Source: Bog-756 sp963699105
GTDB lineage: Bacteria; Actinomycetota; Acidimicrobiia; Acidimicrobiales; RAAP-2
Direction: 5' to 3'
Length of the DNA: 64,000 nucleotides
NCBI GenBank assembly: GCA_963699105.1
Contig: CAVOTI010000001.1
Coordinates: 1,116,001-1,180,000 of the forward strand
Every line of letters starts with the position of its first letter. Within the stretch, counting starts at the first letter, position 1. Both the position numbers and the translations under genes were made by a program. Shown here piece after piece: positions 50,614 through 58,885 of this stretch. The notes below the pieces were generated by a model. The model made no database searches. It worked only from the letters and a program-made list of their open reading frames with translations, and was not told the DNA's origin.

Positions 50614-50958
50614 CTACCGCCGCACCTCCTCGTGGTGCTTCAGCTTGGAGTTGGCGTACACCACCGACTCGAGGACGAACGCCGCCGCCCCTCGAAGGTC
50701 GGCATGGGGAACACTCCAACGGACCGTGCCTTCGGGATAGACCAGCGGTTCGCCGCTGCCGCCGAGGACCCACTCCGACGATCCCCTCTTCTCAGTGGGT
50801 GCGCTGGCGAACGCCTCGATCCAGCGGGCATCAGGAGGTGCGGTCAGTTCCCACTCGACCATCACCTGGCCCCCGAATGCTCCGAGGAGCCTGACCTTTC
50901 GGATGGAGACCGGGTCCAGTGGTGAAACGTCAGCACCGTCGCTGTCGGGTCCTGCCAT
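50614..50958 (-). CDS. Small protein of unknown function
   Basis: 114 residues from the ATG at 50958, with GAGGAG just upstream. The pattern (IRKVRLLGAFGGQVMVEWELTAPPDARWIEAF, SSEWVLGGSGEPLVYPEGTVRWSVPHADLRGAAAFVLESVVYANSKL) is an alpha/beta arrangement without signal peptide. It is convergent with the methyltransferase. No known family. Confidence 0.65.
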   Translation of the reverse strand: MAGPDSDGADVSPLDPVSIRKVRLLGAFGGQVMVEWELTAPPDARWIEAFASAPTEKRGSSEWVLGGSGEPLVYPEGTVRWSVPHADLRGAAAFVLESVVYANSKLKHHEEVRR

Positions 50959-51244
50959 GTCTGCTCCTCATCGTCGGTAGATGCTCCGATACGCCCAGTT
51001 GGGAGGCGAATCCCCAGCGCGGCGATCGGCCTGTGCACGGGTACGGCGTTCCCTCGATCCACCGACAGCGGCTGACTCCGCAGCCCGGAACGGTCCCTTT
51101 GTAACACCGGCCCTGTGGCCAATCGGTAACGACACGCTGAACTCTTGTGAAACCTTGCGCAATCATCCCCGGTCCCCCGGGCGGCCACGGAACGGCGGGG
51201 CCGGACCCGTCCCCGGGCGGTGGGCCGACCGTCAGCGCTACCGT

Positions 51245-51640
51245 ATGGGCGTGGCCACGCTCGATGATGCGGCCCAGGTGGCCCTGGCCCTTCCCGACTG
51301 CACCGAGGGCGAGCGTCACGGCAACCGCACCTGGTTCGTCTCCGACAAAGCGTTCGCCTGGGAACGACCGTTCAGCAAAGCCGACCTCAAGCGGTTCGGC
51401 AACGAAACTCCGCCGGTGGGACCCATCCTGGCCGTCCGCGTCGAAGACCTCGGGGAGAAAGAGGCGGTGCTCGAGGCCAACTCCGAGGCCTTTTTCACCA
51501 TCCCCCACTTCGACGGGTATTCGGCCGTGCTCATTCACCTGCCCGTCGTCACCAAGAAGGCGTTGCGGGAGGCCATCATCGACGGGTGGTTGGCTTGCGC
51601 ACCTCCAGCCCTGGCCAAGCGGTACCTCGGGGGCCAGTAG
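51245..51640 (+). CDS. MmcQ/YjbR-family protein
   Basis: 131 residues from the ATG at 51245. ATLDDAAQVALALPDCTEGERHGNRTWFVSDKAFAWERPF, ILAVRVEDLGEKEAVLEANSEAFFTIPHFDGYSAVLIHLPVVTKKALREAIIDGWLACAP match YjbR-like proteins, which have a cyaY-like fold and may bind DNA. Often found as small stand-alone genes. Cellular role is not known. Confidence 0.85.
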   Translation: MGVATLDDAAQVALALPDCTEGERHGNRTWFVSDKAFAWERPFSKADLKRFGNETPPVGPILAVRVEDLGEKEAVLEANSEAFFTIPHFDGYSAVLIHLPVVTKKALREAIIDGWLACAPPALAKRYLGGQ

Positions 51641-51660
51641 TCCCTGCGCCCGGCTGGCGA

Positions 51661-51843
51661 TCAGGGACTCAGTGGAACCTGCACACCACATTTGCCATGG
51701 AAGTGCCAACCGTCGTGGAATACCGCACATGCCTTCCCGAAGCCGTGCACGTAGTCGACCCCCACACTTGTGGTGATATAGACGGCCAGCGGGATTGTCA
51801 GTACCAGTGTGACTACTCCAAGGATTCGGAACAACTTCTTCAT
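51661..51843 (-). CDS. Small secreted or membrane protein
   Basis: 60 residues from the ATG at 51843. MKKLFRILGVVTLVLTIPLAVYITTSVGV is a signal peptide or single membrane helix, and the rest (YVHGFGKACAVFHDGWHFHGKCGVQV) has two cysteines and several His. Amino-acid choice and less GC-rich codons differ somewhat from neighbours, which may hint at horizontal origin. Function unknown. Confidence 0.5.
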   Translation of the reverse strand: MKKLFRILGVVTLVLTIPLAVYITTSVGVDYVHGFGKACAVFHDGWHFHGKCGVQVPLSP

Positions 51844-52041
51844 TGGGTGGATTCCCTGGCTCCTTCGTAAAATCTTCCCCCGGGTACGGCCTTTGTTCCA
51901 TCCGATGGCACGGTGGGCAAGCGCTCCAAAGCTAACCCAACACGACCGCCGAATCGCGTCTTTCGGCCCCGATGGCCGGTCCCGATCGATGCAGCAGAGG
52001 GATCTCCTTCCGGCCGAGGACCCCGCGGGCTCCGCCTCCGG

Positions 52042-52341
52042 CTATTTCACTCTTGTCTGCCGCGATCGGGCGACACGGTGGTCCCGTTCCCGCTGGACCG
52101 TGGCATCGAACGAGTCCTCAGCCGACGGGCCCGCCCTCCGTTCGAGGTCGTAGAAGCCGCGGTAGGGACCGGGATCCTCTTCGTCGGTGTCCCGGCGAAG
52201 GTGGCGGATTGCCGCCCGGGCGGCGAAGAACACGAGCACGATGGTGATGGTCAGCAGCTTGAACAGTCCCATGATCAGGTAGGCCACGACGATCACCGCC
52301 CACTTCACGATCTTCACCATCAGCCGGAAGAGGAGGATCAT
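52042..52341 (-). CDS. Small membrane protein
   Basis: 99 residues from the ATG at 52341. Two closely spaced hydrophobic stretches or one hairpin (about 1-42: VKIVKWAVIVVAYLIMGLF, LLTITIVLVFFAARAAIR) are followed by a charged soluble tail (RRDTDEEDPGPYRGFYDLERRAGPSAEDSFDATVQRERDHRVARS). It could help organise a membrane complex, but nothing identifies it. No strong ribosome site is seen. Confidence 0.5.
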   Translation of the reverse strand: MILLFRLMVKIVKWAVIVVAYLIMGLFKLLTITIVLVFFAARAAIRHLRRDTDEEDPGPYRGFYDLERRAGPSAEDSFDATVQRERDHRVARSRQTRVK

Positions 52342-52628
52342 TGCCGTCCGACCAAGGGACGCCCGAACCTTTTGGTCGAGAAGCCCGGGCCCGTCCCGTC
52401 ACTCTTGAGCCCATCGTGGCCCAGGGTCATTTGCGGTTCTGGACCCGGCTGGCTTGGCTATCCATTTGGCGGTTCCGATCGGACGGTATCCAGGTCCATT
52501 CGAACCATCCCGCCACGATATTCCCAACAGGCCCCGACCTCGGGGATCAAGGCCATGGCACCCTCGGCTCACTGTGCCGTCGTCTCCGGCCCGTAGCGAG
52601 CGACAGCCCATGTGCCGGGCTGCGGAAG

Positions 52629-52752
52629 ACCCCCTCCACCTCGCATTTGTTTTTCCAGTTGGCGTACTACCCGAATGTAATTCCCGGAACCGACATCCCC
52701 GAGTGGGCCACCCCGGACCCGGCGCCCCCTCCACCTCGCATTTGTTTTTCCA
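52629..52752. repeat. Left part of a repeat array of about 96 bp
   Basis: The unit runs CCCCTCCACCTCGCATTTG, TTTTCCAGTTGGCGTACTAC, GTAATTCCCGGAACCGACAT, GAGTGGGCCACCCCGGA. One unit starts at 52631 and the next at 52727; the second is broken at about 52752 by an IS66 remnant. The unit continues beyond the remnant. GTAA starts and the length recall IS66-family ends. 52342-52628 holds nothing I can support. Confidence 0.6.
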
Positions 52753-53293
52753 GTAACTATTCAGGTCCCCGTGGGTTCGGCGATGCCGGAGTGGGCCTCA
52801 GCCAGGGGCTGACGGTGCCGGCATCCACGGATCACCGAGGAACAGCTGCTGGAGCGCACCGAGCCGGTTGACGCCCTGTTTGCCCGCCGTCGAGAGGTAG
52901 CTCCGGAAGGCCAGGAAGGTCTTGGCTCCCTCGGTGGTGCGGAACCCACCGGAGATCTTCTGGGCGATCTTGACCATGCGGACGTCTCGTTCGGACAGGT
53001 TGTTGTCGAAGGGGACCGAGAAGTCCCGGGCAAAGCGCTGGACGTCTTCGGGACGTCGGGCGAGGCGAGCCAAGAGATTGCGGGCCGCGGACTGCTTGGG
53101 CCGTCGCCGGGTGCTGATCGGTGGCGGATTGGCCAGGTAGCCGGCATCGATGATGTCCAGATACCGGTTGTCGAAGGCCGCCAGCTGTCTTGTGGTCAGG
53201 CAGTCTCGGCCCTGGTCCTTAGCCATGAGGACCAGGGCCCAGGTCGTGGTCAACAACTCGGCCATGTCGGCCGCCCAGTCCTGGCCCTCCTCG
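52753..53293 (-). mobile_element. Truncated IS66-family element
   Basis: GTAACTATTCAGG at 52753 is a GTAA-type terminus; the other end is missing near 53293, where the next repeat resumes at TCGTACTACC. The element is inserted into the 96-bp array. It carries only the last part of tnpC (below), so it cannot transpose by itself. The exact ends are uncertain. Confidence 0.55.
52798..53292 (-). pseudogene. IS66-family transposase TnpC, C-terminal fragment
   Basis: About 165 residues with no proper start, from EEGQDWAADMAELLTTTW to a stop at 52798. The segment FDNNLSERDVRMVKIAQKISGGFRTTEGAKTFLAFRSYLSTAGKQGVNRLGALQQLFLGDPW is the C-terminal end of the DDE-type transposase; the last catalytic Glu is in LSERD. 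The N-terminal zinc finger and both catalytic Asp residues are absent, so it is inactive. Normal TnpC is about 500 residues. Confidence 0.85.
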
Positions 53294-53435
53294 TACTACC
53301 CAATGTAATTCCCAGAACCGACATCCCCGAGTGGGCCACCCCGGACCCGCCCCCTCCACCTCGCATTTGTTTTTCCAGTTGGCGTACTACCGGTATGTAA
53401 TTCCCGGAACCGACACCCGAGTGGGCCACCCCAGA
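53293..53435. repeat. Right part of the repeat array
   Basis: Two partial units with the same blocks as the left part: GTAATTCCC at 53305 and at 53397, and CCCCTCCACCTCGCATTTG at about 53350. Small differences (CCCAGAACC, GACACCCGAG) show divergence between the copies. The array ends just before the TetR promoter. Confidence 0.6.
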
Positions 53436-53493
53436 CGGCGTCGGGCGGCCAGGTCCCCGGATTTTCACTCTTCCACCAGGTAAGTGAGAAAAA

Positions 53494-53558
53494 CCAGAAC
53501 GGAACGGTTGCGTTCTGGAGCGAAGTCCCATACTGTGGATGGCACGGAACCGTTCCGT
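53494..53558 (+). promoter_or_regulatory. TetR promoter with two operator palindromes
   Basis: CCAGAACG-N9-CGTTCTGG (53494-53518) and ACGGAACCGTTCCGT (53544-53558) are palindromes. TTGCGT at 53508 and TACTGT at 53531, spacing 17, form the promoter between and over them. The GAACGGAACGGTT arm also pairs with AACCGTTCCGTTC over 13 bases. The arrangement suits repression by the TetR protein encoded just downstream, likely controlling the efflux gene as well. Confidence 0.65.
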
Positions 53559-53577
53559 TCCGATCGGAGGGATCGTC

Positions 53578-54192
53578 ATGAGCATCACCGAGGTGGAGGA
53601 CAGCGCCAATCCGGGGGGTCGGCCCAGCGGTGCCCGGGCCATGGCCCGGGAGCAGGCCATCCTCGACGCCGCCCTCAGCCTGGTGATGGAGGTCGGCTAC
53701 GACCGGTTCAGCATGGACGCCCTGGCCGAACGGGCCCATGCCGGCAAGGCCACCATCTACCGTCACTGGTCGGGCAAGGCCGAAGTGGTGGTGGAGGCGA
53801 TCCGGCGCCGCAAGTGCGACGCCGCCGTCCCGGCCGCCGACACCGGCTCCCTCCGGGGTGATCTGGTGGCCACCCTGACATCCATGAGCGGTGCCATGTC
53901 CACCGAAGACTCGGCACTGCTGGTCGGCGTGCTGTCGGCCATGCACAAGGATCGCCAGCTGGCCGACCTCATGCGCAGCCAGGTCATCGACGCCCGAAAG
54001 GACGTGCTCGACGAGATCATCGAGCGGGCGGTGGCCACTGGCGAGCTCGGCGCCGCCACCGACGCCCGGACCGTCAACGAAGTGCTCTCCGCCCTGTTCT
54101 TCAACCGCCTGGTGATCAGCGGCGAGCCGACCGACGACGATTTCGTGGCCCACGTGGTCGACGAAATCATCATCCCGCTGTTACGCCGCTAG
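53578..54192 (+). CDS. TetR-family repressor of the adjacent efflux gene
   Basis: 204 residues from the ATG at 53578, with the ribosome site GGAGGGAT upstream. REQAILDAALSLVMEVGYDRFSMDALAERAHAGKATIYRHWSGKAEVVVEAI is the HTH domain of the RHW-type TetR subgroup. The ligand domain has the C-terminal TetR_C pattern (TVNEVLSALFFNRLVISGEPTDDDFVAHVVDEIIIPLL). It is 95 bases before the MFS gene on the same strand, so the two are likely cotranscribed. Confidence 0.9.
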   Translation: MSITEVEDSANPGGRPSGARAMAREQAILDAALSLVMEVGYDRFSMDALAERAHAGKATIYRHWSGKAEVVVEAIRRRKCDAAVPAADTGSLRGDLVATLTSMSGAMSTEDSALLVGVLSAMHKDRQLADLMRSQVIDARKDVLDEIIERAVATGELGAATDARTVNEVLSALFFNRLVISGEPTDDDFVAHVVDEIIIPLLRR

Positions 54193-54287
54193 ACCCACGA
54201 CCCCGACGCTGGGCACCCCTGCCCTTCCGACCCGCCCTCCCAGTACCTCTTCTCCCCCACTCCCGTAAGCCCCCCCAAAGGAGCCCC

Positions 54288-55787
54288 ATGTCGACAATCA
54301 CCGAACCGTTCGGACCACCCCCCGTGGCCCCGGAGACCGAAGGGCCCGACCCACGGCGCTGGGTGGCCCTGGCCGTCATCGCCGTGGCCCAGTTGATGGT
54401 GGTGCTGGACGCATCCATCGTCACCATCGCCCTTCCCTCGGCCCAGCCGTCGCTGCACATCTCCACCGACAATCGTCAATGGGTGTTGACCGCCTACACC
54501 CTGGCCTTCGGTGGTCTGTTGCTGCTCGGTGGTCGGATCGCCGATTACGTCGGGCGCAAGCGGATCTTCATCGTCGGCCTTCTGGGCTTCGCCGCTTCCT
54601 CCGCCCTCGGAGGGGCGGCGGTCGACGCGCCGATGTTGTTCGGAGCCCGTGCTCTGCAAGGGGCCTTCGCCGCCCTGCTGGCCCCGGCGGCCCTGTCCCT
54701 GATCACCGTCACTTTCACCGAGGTGAAGGAGCGGGCGACAGCATTCGGCGTGTACGGCGGTATCTCCGGTGGCGGAGCGGCCATCGGTCTCATCATGGGC
54801 GGGGTGCTGACCGAGTACGCCTCGTGGAGGTGGTGCCTGCTCGTCAATGTGCCCATCGCCATACTGACGGCGGTGGTGGCACTGTCCATCGTGCGGGAGA
54901 GCAAGGCCCACGGCAACACCAGCTACGACATCCCCGGGGCCGTCACCGTCACCGGCGGACTGGTGGCCCTGGTCTACGGCTTCACCCGGGCCGCCCAGAG
55001 CAGCTGGACGTCGGAGACCACGTTGAGCTTCCTGGGGATCGCCGTGGTCCTGTTGGCCGCCTTCGTCTTCATTGAGATGCGGGCCAAGAACCCACTACTC
55101 CCCATGCGGGTCATCCTCGAGCGCACCCGGGGCGGATCGTTCCTGAGCTCGCTGATGGTGGGTTCCGGTCTGATGGGCATGTTCTTGTTCCTGACCTTCT
55201 ACTTCCAGGACAACCTCGGCTACTCCGCCCTCAAGACCGGATTCGCCTTCCTGCCCTTCTCGGCCGGGATCATCCTGGCGGCGGGAGCCTCGTCCAAGCT
55301 CATCCCCCGGACCGGACCCAAACCCATCATGGTGGCCGGATTCGCGGCGGCGGCGCTGGGGATGGTCTGGCTGACCCAGATCGGGGCCCACACCAGCTTC
55401 GCCCTCCACGTGCTGCCGGCCGAGATCCTGATCAGCGTGGGCATGGGGCTGGCCTTCGTCCCCATGAGCAGCACCGCGCTGTTCGGCGTCTCACCCCACG
55501 ACGCCGGGGTGGCCAGCGCCACCCTGAACGCCACCCAGCAGATCGGCGGCTCATTGGGGACCGCCCTGTTGAACACGGTCTTTGCCTCGTCCACAGCCGC
55601 CTATCTGGCCACCCGGGTCGACACCCCGGCGGTGCGGGAGGCAGCCCAGATCCACGGCTACGTGATCGGCTTCGTCATCGGGGCGGTCTTCTTGGTGATC
55701 GCCGTCCTGGCTACTGTCTTCCTGGTCAAAGCGTCCAAGGAAGACATGGCCAACGTCGAGGAGGTCGCCATCCCGGCCGCCGTCTGA
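54288..55787 (+). CDS. MFS multidrug exporter (DHA2)
   Basis: 499 residues from the ATG at 54288; ribosome site AAGGAG. Fourteen helices are expected. LMVVLDASIVTIALPSAQPSLHIS is the DHA2 first helix; GGRIADYVGRKRIFIVGL motif A; ARALQGAFAALLAPAALSLI and GISGGGAAIGLIMGGVL motif C. The C-terminal GYVIGFVIGAVFLVIAVLATVFLV is helix 14. It exports hydrophobic compounds, controlled by the TetR gene before it. Confidence 0.9.
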   Translation: MSTITEPFGPPPVAPETEGPDPRRWVALAVIAVAQLMVVLDASIVTIALPSAQPSLHISTDNRQWVLTAYTLAFGGLLLLGGRIADYVGRKRIFIVGLLGFAASSALGGAAVDAPMLFGARALQGAFAALLAPAALSLITVTFTEVKERATAFGVYGGISGGGAAIGLIMGGVLTEYASWRWCLLVNVPIAILTAVVALSIVRESKAHGNTSYDIPGAVTVTGGLVALVYGFTRAAQSSWTSETTLSFLGIAVVLLAAFVFIEMRAKNPLLPMRVILERTRGGSFLSSLMVGSGLMGMFLFLTFYFQDNLGYSALKTGFAFLPFSAGIILAAGASSKLIPRTGPKPIMVAGFAAAALGMVWLTQIGAHTSFALHVLPAEILISVGMGLAFVPMSSTALFGVSPHDAGVASATLNATQQIGGSLGTALLNTVFASSTAAYLATRVDTPAVREAAQIHGYVIGFVIGAVFLVIAVLATVFLVKASKEDMANVEEVAIPAAV

Positions 55788-55892
55788 GCCCTCCGCCCCC
55801 CTCGCCCCGGCCCGGCCGGCCGGAAATGAAGCGGCACCCCGGGGCGTTGAACCCTGTGAGGACCAGAGGGGCGACCAGGCCAAGGAGGGTAC

Positions 55893-56366
55893 GTGACAGA
55901 CGGTTACCGGAAGAATCCAGGAGTGATTGCCGAGTTGACCCCCAGGCAGTTCGAAGTGACCCAGCATGCGGCCACCGAGCCGGCCTTCGACAACGAGTTC
56001 TGGGACACCAAGGAGGCGGGCATCTACGTGGACATCGTGTCGGGTGAGCCCCTGTTCGCCTCGGCCCACAAGTTCGACAGCGGATGCGGCTGGCCGAGCT
56101 TCACCGTGCCGCTCGATGCCGGCAACGTGGTGGAGCACGAAGATCGGAGCCACGGGATGGTCAGGACCGAGGTCCGCTCGACCCACGGGGACAGTCACCT
56201 CGGCCACGTCTTCAACGACGGCCCCCCCGAAGAGGGCGGACTCCGCTATTGCATCAACTCGGCCGCCCTGCGGTTCGTGCCCTACGAGGACCTCGAGGCC
56301 CAGGGATACGGCGAGTACCGGAAGATCATCGACGCAGCTTCTACACAGGAGGGTGTGGACCAATGA
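55893..56366 (+). CDS. msrB: Peptide-methionine (R)-S-oxide reductase
   Basis: 157 residues from a GTG at 55893, with ribosome site AAGGAGGG. EFWDTKEAGIYVDIVSGEPLFASAHKFDSGCGWPSFT, RSTHGDSHLGHVFNDGPPEEGGLRYCINSAALRFVP are the MsrB core; the catalytic Cys is in RYCINS. The zinc CxxC pairs of some MsrBs are missing, leaving the zinc-free type. It repairs the R-sulfoxide of methionine in proteins. Its stop overlaps the msrA start by four bases. Confidence 0.95.
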   Translation: MTDGYRKNPGVIAELTPRQFEVTQHAATEPAFDNEFWDTKEAGIYVDIVSGEPLFASAHKFDSGCGWPSFTVPLDAGNVVEHEDRSHGMVRTEVRSTHGDSHLGHVFNDGPPEEGGLRYCINSAALRFVPYEDLEAQGYGEYRKIIDAASTQEGVDQ

Positions 56367-56896
56367 GCGACACCACGGCGACAGGAACAGAGAAGGCGAT
56401 TTTGGCCGGAGGGTGCTTCTGGGGAATGCAGGACCTCATCCGCAAGCGCCCAGGCGTCATTTCGACGCGGGTGGGTTACACGGGCGGTGACGTGGCCAAC
56501 GCCACCTACCAGAACCACGGGACCCACGCCGAGGCGATCGAGATCATCTTCGATCCCCGACAGATCTCCTACCGCCAGCTGCTCGAGTTCTTCTTTCAGG
56601 TCCACGACCCGACCACGCTGAACCGCCAGGGGAACGACATCGGCCCGAGCTACCGGTCGGCGATCTTCACGCTCGACGACGAGCAGCGACGGGTGGCCGA
56701 GGACACCATCGCCGACGTCGAGGCGTCCGGACTGTGGCCCGGCAAGGTCGTCACCGAAGTCACTCCGGCCGGCCCGTTCTGGGAGGCAGAGCCCGAACAC
56801 CAGGACTACCTCGAGCACTACCCGAACGGGTACACGTGCCACTTCCCCCGTCCGGGCTGGGTGCTGCCCCGCCGGAGCGACGCCGTCACCCACTGA
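56363..56896 (+). CDS. msrA: Peptide-methionine (S)-S-oxide reductase
   Basis: 177 residues from the ATG at 56363 (ATGA overlap). AILAGGCFWGMQDLIRKRPGVISTRVGYTGGDVANATYQNHGTHAEAIEIIFDP has the catalytic Cys in GCFWG; DPTTLNRQGNDIGPSYRSAIF and EPEHQDYLEHYPNGY follow. It reduces the S-sulfoxide and complements MsrB. The operon is aimed at oxidative damage repair. Confidence 0.95.
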   Translation: MSDTTATGTEKAILAGGCFWGMQDLIRKRPGVISTRVGYTGGDVANATYQNHGTHAEAIEIIFDPRQISYRQLLEFFFQVHDPTTLNRQGNDIGPSYRSAIFTLDDEQRRVAEDTIADVEASGLWPGKVVTEVTPAGPFWEAEPEHQDYLEHYPNGYTCHFPRPGWVLPRRSDAVTH

Positions 56897-57055
56897 CAGG
56901 CTCCGTCGGCTGGTTGGTGGCTGCGAGGCGGTGGCCTGGTGACGTGGCCGAGCTGCGCCTCCCTTCTCACCCCCTAAGCGCCCCTCGGGATTGGGAGAGG
57001 CCGTGGACCCCGTCGCCGGCCGGTAATGCCGCCACACTTGCCATCCCGGCAATAA

Positions 57056-57069
57056 TGAACGAGCATTCA
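57056..57069 (+). promoter_or_regulatory. Putative TetR operator before the methyltransferase gene
   Basis: TGAACGAGCATTCA is a 6-2-6 pseudo-palindrome (TGAACG versus TGAATG) five bases from the start of the methyltransferase gene. Such sites are typical for AcrR/FadR-like TetR proteins. The TetR gene encoded after the methyltransferase is the natural candidate to bind it. An AATAAT sequence at 57050-57055 may be the -10 box. Confidence 0.5.
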
Positions 57070-57073
57070 GTTT

Positions 57074-57970
57074 ATGAGGGATGACCGGGCCAGCAGGACG
57101 GCGGCGTACATGGCGCTGTTCCGGGCGGTGGAATCGGCTCACCCGGCCCGGAGCCGGCTGTTCACCGACCCGCTGGCCACACTGCTGCTCCCCCCCTCGC
57201 TCCGGGTGGTGGCCGACGCGGCCAGGCTCCCCGTCCTCGGCCGCATCGTACCGGCCGTGCTCGATGTCGGTTGGCCCAGAACCCGTAGCTCAGGGGTGGT
57301 GCGCACCCGGCTGATCGACGAATTGGTGGAAGAGGCCATCGGCGACGAGGCCAAGCAGCTGGTGCTCCTGGGGGCCGGGTTCGACAGCCGCGCCTACCGA
57401 CTGCCCGGGGCCCGCACCATCGAGGTGTTCGAGGTCGACCATCCCTCCACCCAGCGAGCCAAACGGGCCCGTCTCCAATCCCTGGGCACGCCCCTGGACC
57501 ACGTCCGCTTCGTGGCCGTCGACTTCGAGCACGACGACGTCGCCCGCCGGCTGGCCGACAGCGGCTTCGACCGGTCCACCCGTTCGGTCGTCATCTGGGA
57601 GGGCGTGGTCTCCTATCTGACCGCCCCGGCCGTCGATGCCAACTTCGAATTCCTGTCCGACATCTGCTCGTTCGGGAGCAGCCTCGTCTTCACCTACGTG
57701 GACGGCCGGGCGATCGACGGGTCGGTCCACTTCGACGAGGCGGATCGGTGGAAAGGCTGGGTCCGGCTCAACGGCGAGCCGTTCGTCTTCGGGTTCCACC
57801 CCGACGAGCTCCCCGACTATCTGGCCCCGCGGGGGTTCAGGTTGGATTCGGACCGGACGACGGCCGAGGTGGCCCGCCACTATGCGGCGACCATCGGCCG
57901 TCACGAGCTCGGCTCCGAGCTGTACCGGGTGGCCTCGACAACCAGGGTCGACGATGCCGCGGGTGAGTGA
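57074..57970 (+). CDS. SAM-dependent methyltransferase, TIGR00027/LCM family
   Basis: 298 residues from the ATG at 57074. SRTAAYMALFRAVESAHPARSRLFTDPLA is the family entry; KQLVLLGAGFDSRAYRLPGARTIEVFEVDHPSTQRAKRA binds SAM; VVIWEGVVSYLTAPAVDANFEFLSDICSFGSSLVFTYVD completes the domain. The family methylates small metabolites or protein carboxylates in actinobacteria. It is overlapped by the TetR start at its 3' end and is likely regulated by that protein. Confidence 0.9.
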   Translation: MRDDRASRTAAYMALFRAVESAHPARSRLFTDPLATLLLPPSLRVVADAARLPVLGRIVPAVLDVGWPRTRSSGVVRTRLIDELVEEAIGDEAKQLVLLGAGFDSRAYRLPGARTIEVFEVDHPSTQRAKRARLQSLGTPLDHVRFVAVDFEHDDVARRLADSGFDRSTRSVVIWEGVVSYLTAPAVDANFEFLSDICSFGSSLVFTYVDGRAIDGSVHFDEADRWKGWVRLNGEPFVFGFHPDELPDYLAPRGFRLDSDRTTAEVARHYAATIGRHELGSELYRVASTTRVDDAAGE

Positions 57971-58574
57971 CGCCCACCGGGAGCTGCGGCGGCGCCAGAT
58001 CCTCGACGCGGCCAACGACTGCTTCGCCGGTCAGGGCTTTCATCGCACATCGATGACCCAGATCGTGACCGAGGCCGGCATCAGCGCAGGCTCCGTCTAC
58101 CTGTACTTCGCCGGCAAGGACGAGGTGATCGAAGCCATCGCCGAGGAACGCCACGCCCTGGAGACGGCGCTGGCCGCCACCGCCCTGGCCAATCCCGATA
58201 CCCGCCAGGCCCTCCACGACCTGGCCGGGGGTTACTTCGACTGGCTCACCGATCCCTCCGAACAGACGCGGCGACGGGTGACCGTCCAGGTCTGGGCCGA
58301 GGCCCTGCGCAACGAGCGGGTGGCGGCCATCGTCGACGCCAGGACGAGCCAGCGACACCAGGTGGCCGAGTTCATCCGGGAACGGCAGGGCCTGGGCCAT
58401 CTCGTCCCCGACGTCGATCCCGACGCCCTGGCCCGGGTGATGCTGTCCCTGATCCTCGGCTTCGTGCTCCAGCAGGCCTGGGATCCGGCCATGGATGTCG
58501 CCGGCTACCGGATGGTGCTCGACGCCATGATCGACCAGTTCCTCGTCGTCGACCCACCGCCCCCCGACAGGTGA
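57954..58574 (+). CDS. TetR-family regulator coupled to the methyltransferase
   Basis: 206 residues from the ATG at 57954, inside the end of the methyltransferase gene (17-base overlap). RELRRRQILDAANDCFAGQGFHRTSMTQIVTEAGISAGSVYLYFAGKDEVIEAIAEERHALE is the HTH domain of the YLYF type. The C-terminal TetR domain is standard (QTRRRVTVQVWAEALRNERVAAIVDARTSQRHQVAEFIRERQ). It likely controls the methyltransferase and itself through the 57056 site. Confidence 0.85.
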   Translation: MPRVSDAHRELRRRQILDAANDCFAGQGFHRTSMTQIVTEAGISAGSVYLYFAGKDEVIEAIAEERHALETALAATALANPDTRQALHDLAGGYFDWLTDPSEQTRRRVTVQVWAEALRNERVAAIVDARTSQRHQVAEFIRERQGLGHLVPDVDPDALARVMLSLILGFVLQQAWDPAMDVAGYRMVLDAMIDQFLVVDPPPPDR

Positions 58575-58589
58575 GCGACCCCGGGGGGG

Positions 58590-58760
58590 GCGGCCACCGG
58601 CTCGGACAGATCGTTGCGCCAGATCGTCCCCAGGCCGCCGTCCCAGCCGTACTCCGTCGAACCGGGCCGGAGCCCGATTTCGGCTCTGTCGGGGTGGCCG
58701 GACCGGGCGGCGGTCAGCCACGGCACGTCCGCTCCGGGGTCGGAGGACCGTCCCGCGTGA
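58590..58760 (-). pseudogene. Remnant of a serine hydrolase (beta-lactamase-like) gene
   Basis: On the minus strand, STEYGWDGGLGTIWRNDLSE and its flanks resemble the C-terminal YGWDGGxGTxWxxDPxE segment of class C beta-lactamase-like serine hydrolases. The fragment is too short and lacks an N-terminus, and the frame is interrupted around it. It is probably a decayed end of a gene whose 5' part is lost. The remaining part of 58575-58885 shows no other gene. Confidence 0.35.
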
Positions 58761-58885
58761 GAAAGAGGAACATCCCCGGCGGCAAAGCGTCTACCATGGA
58801 GGACAGGGCCCACGGTACAACCGTCCGCTCTGGGAGAATCTTGAACAACAGGTAGCTCCCGATCCTGAGACGGAAGCGGCAGAAC

